Assembly (NCBI GenBank): GCA_964194555.1
Contig: CAXMMT010000028.1
Span: 1 to 14,275 of the forward strand
Direction of reading: 5' to 3'
Origin: SZUA-217 sp964194555
GTDB taxonomy: Bacteria; Actinomycetota; Acidimicrobiia; Spongiisociales; ZC4RG35
DNA: 14,275 nt
Notes under the pieces: generated by a model
What the model was told of the DNA's origin: nothing
Seen by the model: only the letters and a program-made list of their open reading frames with translations
Database searches by the model: none
Part shown: positions 13,788 through 14,275 of the stretch, one piece after another
How the letters are laid out: each line of letters starts with the position of its first letter
Position numbering within the stretch: position 1 is the stretch's first letter
Position numbers and translations under genes: made by a program

Positions 13788-14275
13788 TCAGAGACTTATC
13801 GCGGCGCCGGCTGCCAGGACAACTCCTGTCCACAGATGGAGCATGGCAGTGAGTTTCAGCGCCCTGATCAATGCCATTCCATCGGTCTTGGCGTTGACTA
13901 TCCGGACCGGCCCGACGGCGAATGGAGCGAGCAGCCCGGCGAACATCGTGGCTTGTGGTGTCCAGCCGGCCACGCTGAACAGGACGATCAACGGGTAGGA
14001 CCCGTAGATGAGGGCTGCAAACAGGGCCCGTGTCTTATCTCGGCCAATGATCACCGCGAGGGTTCGTTTGCCCGCTGCCTCGTCGGTCTCGATGTCCCGG
14101 TAGTTGTTCACCACCAGGATCGCGGTGACCAGCATCCCAACGGGGATGGCCAGAAGCCACGCCGACAGGGGGGCAGTCATGTCGTGGACATATCGGCTTC
14201 CAACCGTGGCCATGGGACCGAAAAAGACGAAAACGAAGACCTCGCCAAGTCCCCGATACCCGTATGGAAACGGCC
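13788..14275 (-). CDS. menA: 1,4-dihydroxy-2-naphthoate polyprenyltransferase, 3' part
   Basis: The visible 161 residues are the C-terminal part of a UbiA-superfamily prenyltransferase; the gene enters from beyond the window edge, so roughly the first 130-140 residues are missing. The frame at the edge reads PFPYGYRGLGEVFVF and then GPMATVG, typical of MenA. The second aspartate-rich motif is NNYRDIETDEAAGKRTLAV, which binds the prenyl diphosphate through magnesium and is characteristic of MenA over other UbiA members. Several membrane segments follow. The enzyme attaches a polyprenyl chain to DHNA in the menaquinone pathway. ATG 14213 should not be taken as the start. The downstream lipoprotein gene is in the same operon. 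Confidence 0.92.
   Translation of the reverse strand, partial: PFPYGYRGLGEVFVFVFFGPMATVGSRYVHDMTAPLSAWLLAIPVGMLVTAILVVNNYRDIETDEAAGKRTLAVIIGRDKTRALFAALIYGSYPLIVLFSVAGWTPQATMFAGLLAPFAVGPVRIVNAKTDGMALIRALKLTAMLHLWTGVVLAAGAAISL

Noticed and set aside
1..14275. tRNA, rRNA, CRISPR array or riboswitch
   Set aside because: I looked for cloverleaf ends, evenly spaced repeats and long conserved leaders and found none; small structured RNAs cannot be excluded by eye.

Overview
The window (about 60% GC) looks like chromosomal DNA of an actinobacterium, plausibly of the Acidimicrobiia or a relative. The class-level guess is inference. It rests on a MurA with Asp in place of the catalytic Cys (as in Mycobacterium), a 13E12-type HNH gene under an actinobacterial LexA box, several start codons placed as in leaderless transcripts, and a menaquinone-type prenyltransferase. 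No rRNA, tRNA, CRISPR array or intact mobile element was seen.

Layout. 1-300 holds no gene I can support. 313-1236 is a formylglycine-generating enzyme with both catalytic cysteines. 1378-2159 is a two-gene unit: a 65-residue protein overlapping an AbiEii/MNT-like nucleotidyltransferase, with an inverted repeat over its promoter. 2160-2759 has no confident gene; it holds a short direct repeat and a decayed-looking open frame. lysA (minus strand, 2760-4031) and ridA-like (plus, 4413-4820) diverge from a 381-bp gap that contains a remnant of a methylmalonyl-CoA-mutase type B12-binding domain. dsbB and a TlpA/DsbA-like thioredoxin protein overlap by 8 bp (5074-6208). rpiB (minus) and murA (plus) diverge from a 68-bp promoter region. 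nfu and a short meaB follow on the plus strand. ppdK (minus, 9071-11686) meets meaB tail to tail, and an alpha/beta hydrolase diverges from ppdK. A GC-rich hairpin separates that hydrolase from a damaged, SOS-box-controlled HNH gene. The window ends with a META-domain lipoprotein downstream of menA, whose 5' part lies outside.

Working together. Most of the content is ordinary housekeeping: lysine and peptidoglycan precursors (lysA, murA), sugar phosphate and PEP metabolism (rpiB, ppdK), Fe-S delivery (nfu), extracytoplasmic disulfide chemistry (dsbB/tlpA) and menaquinone (menA). The accessory parts are the nucleotidyltransferase pair, the B12-domain remnant, the empty 600-bp stretch and the damaged 13E12 gene.

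The strongest points for a second look are: (1) the operator-like repeat and unusual small partner of the nucleotidyltransferase; (2) the LexA box embedding the promoter of an HNH gene that seems to have lost most of DUF222 and carries a frameshift; (3) the B12-domain relic in a window that still carries MeaB; (4) the MurA Cys-to-Asp change; (5) repeated TANNNT-type -10 boxes 6-8 nt before start codons. I found no convincing wholly new multi-gene system; the nucleotidyltransferase pair is the nearest candidate.
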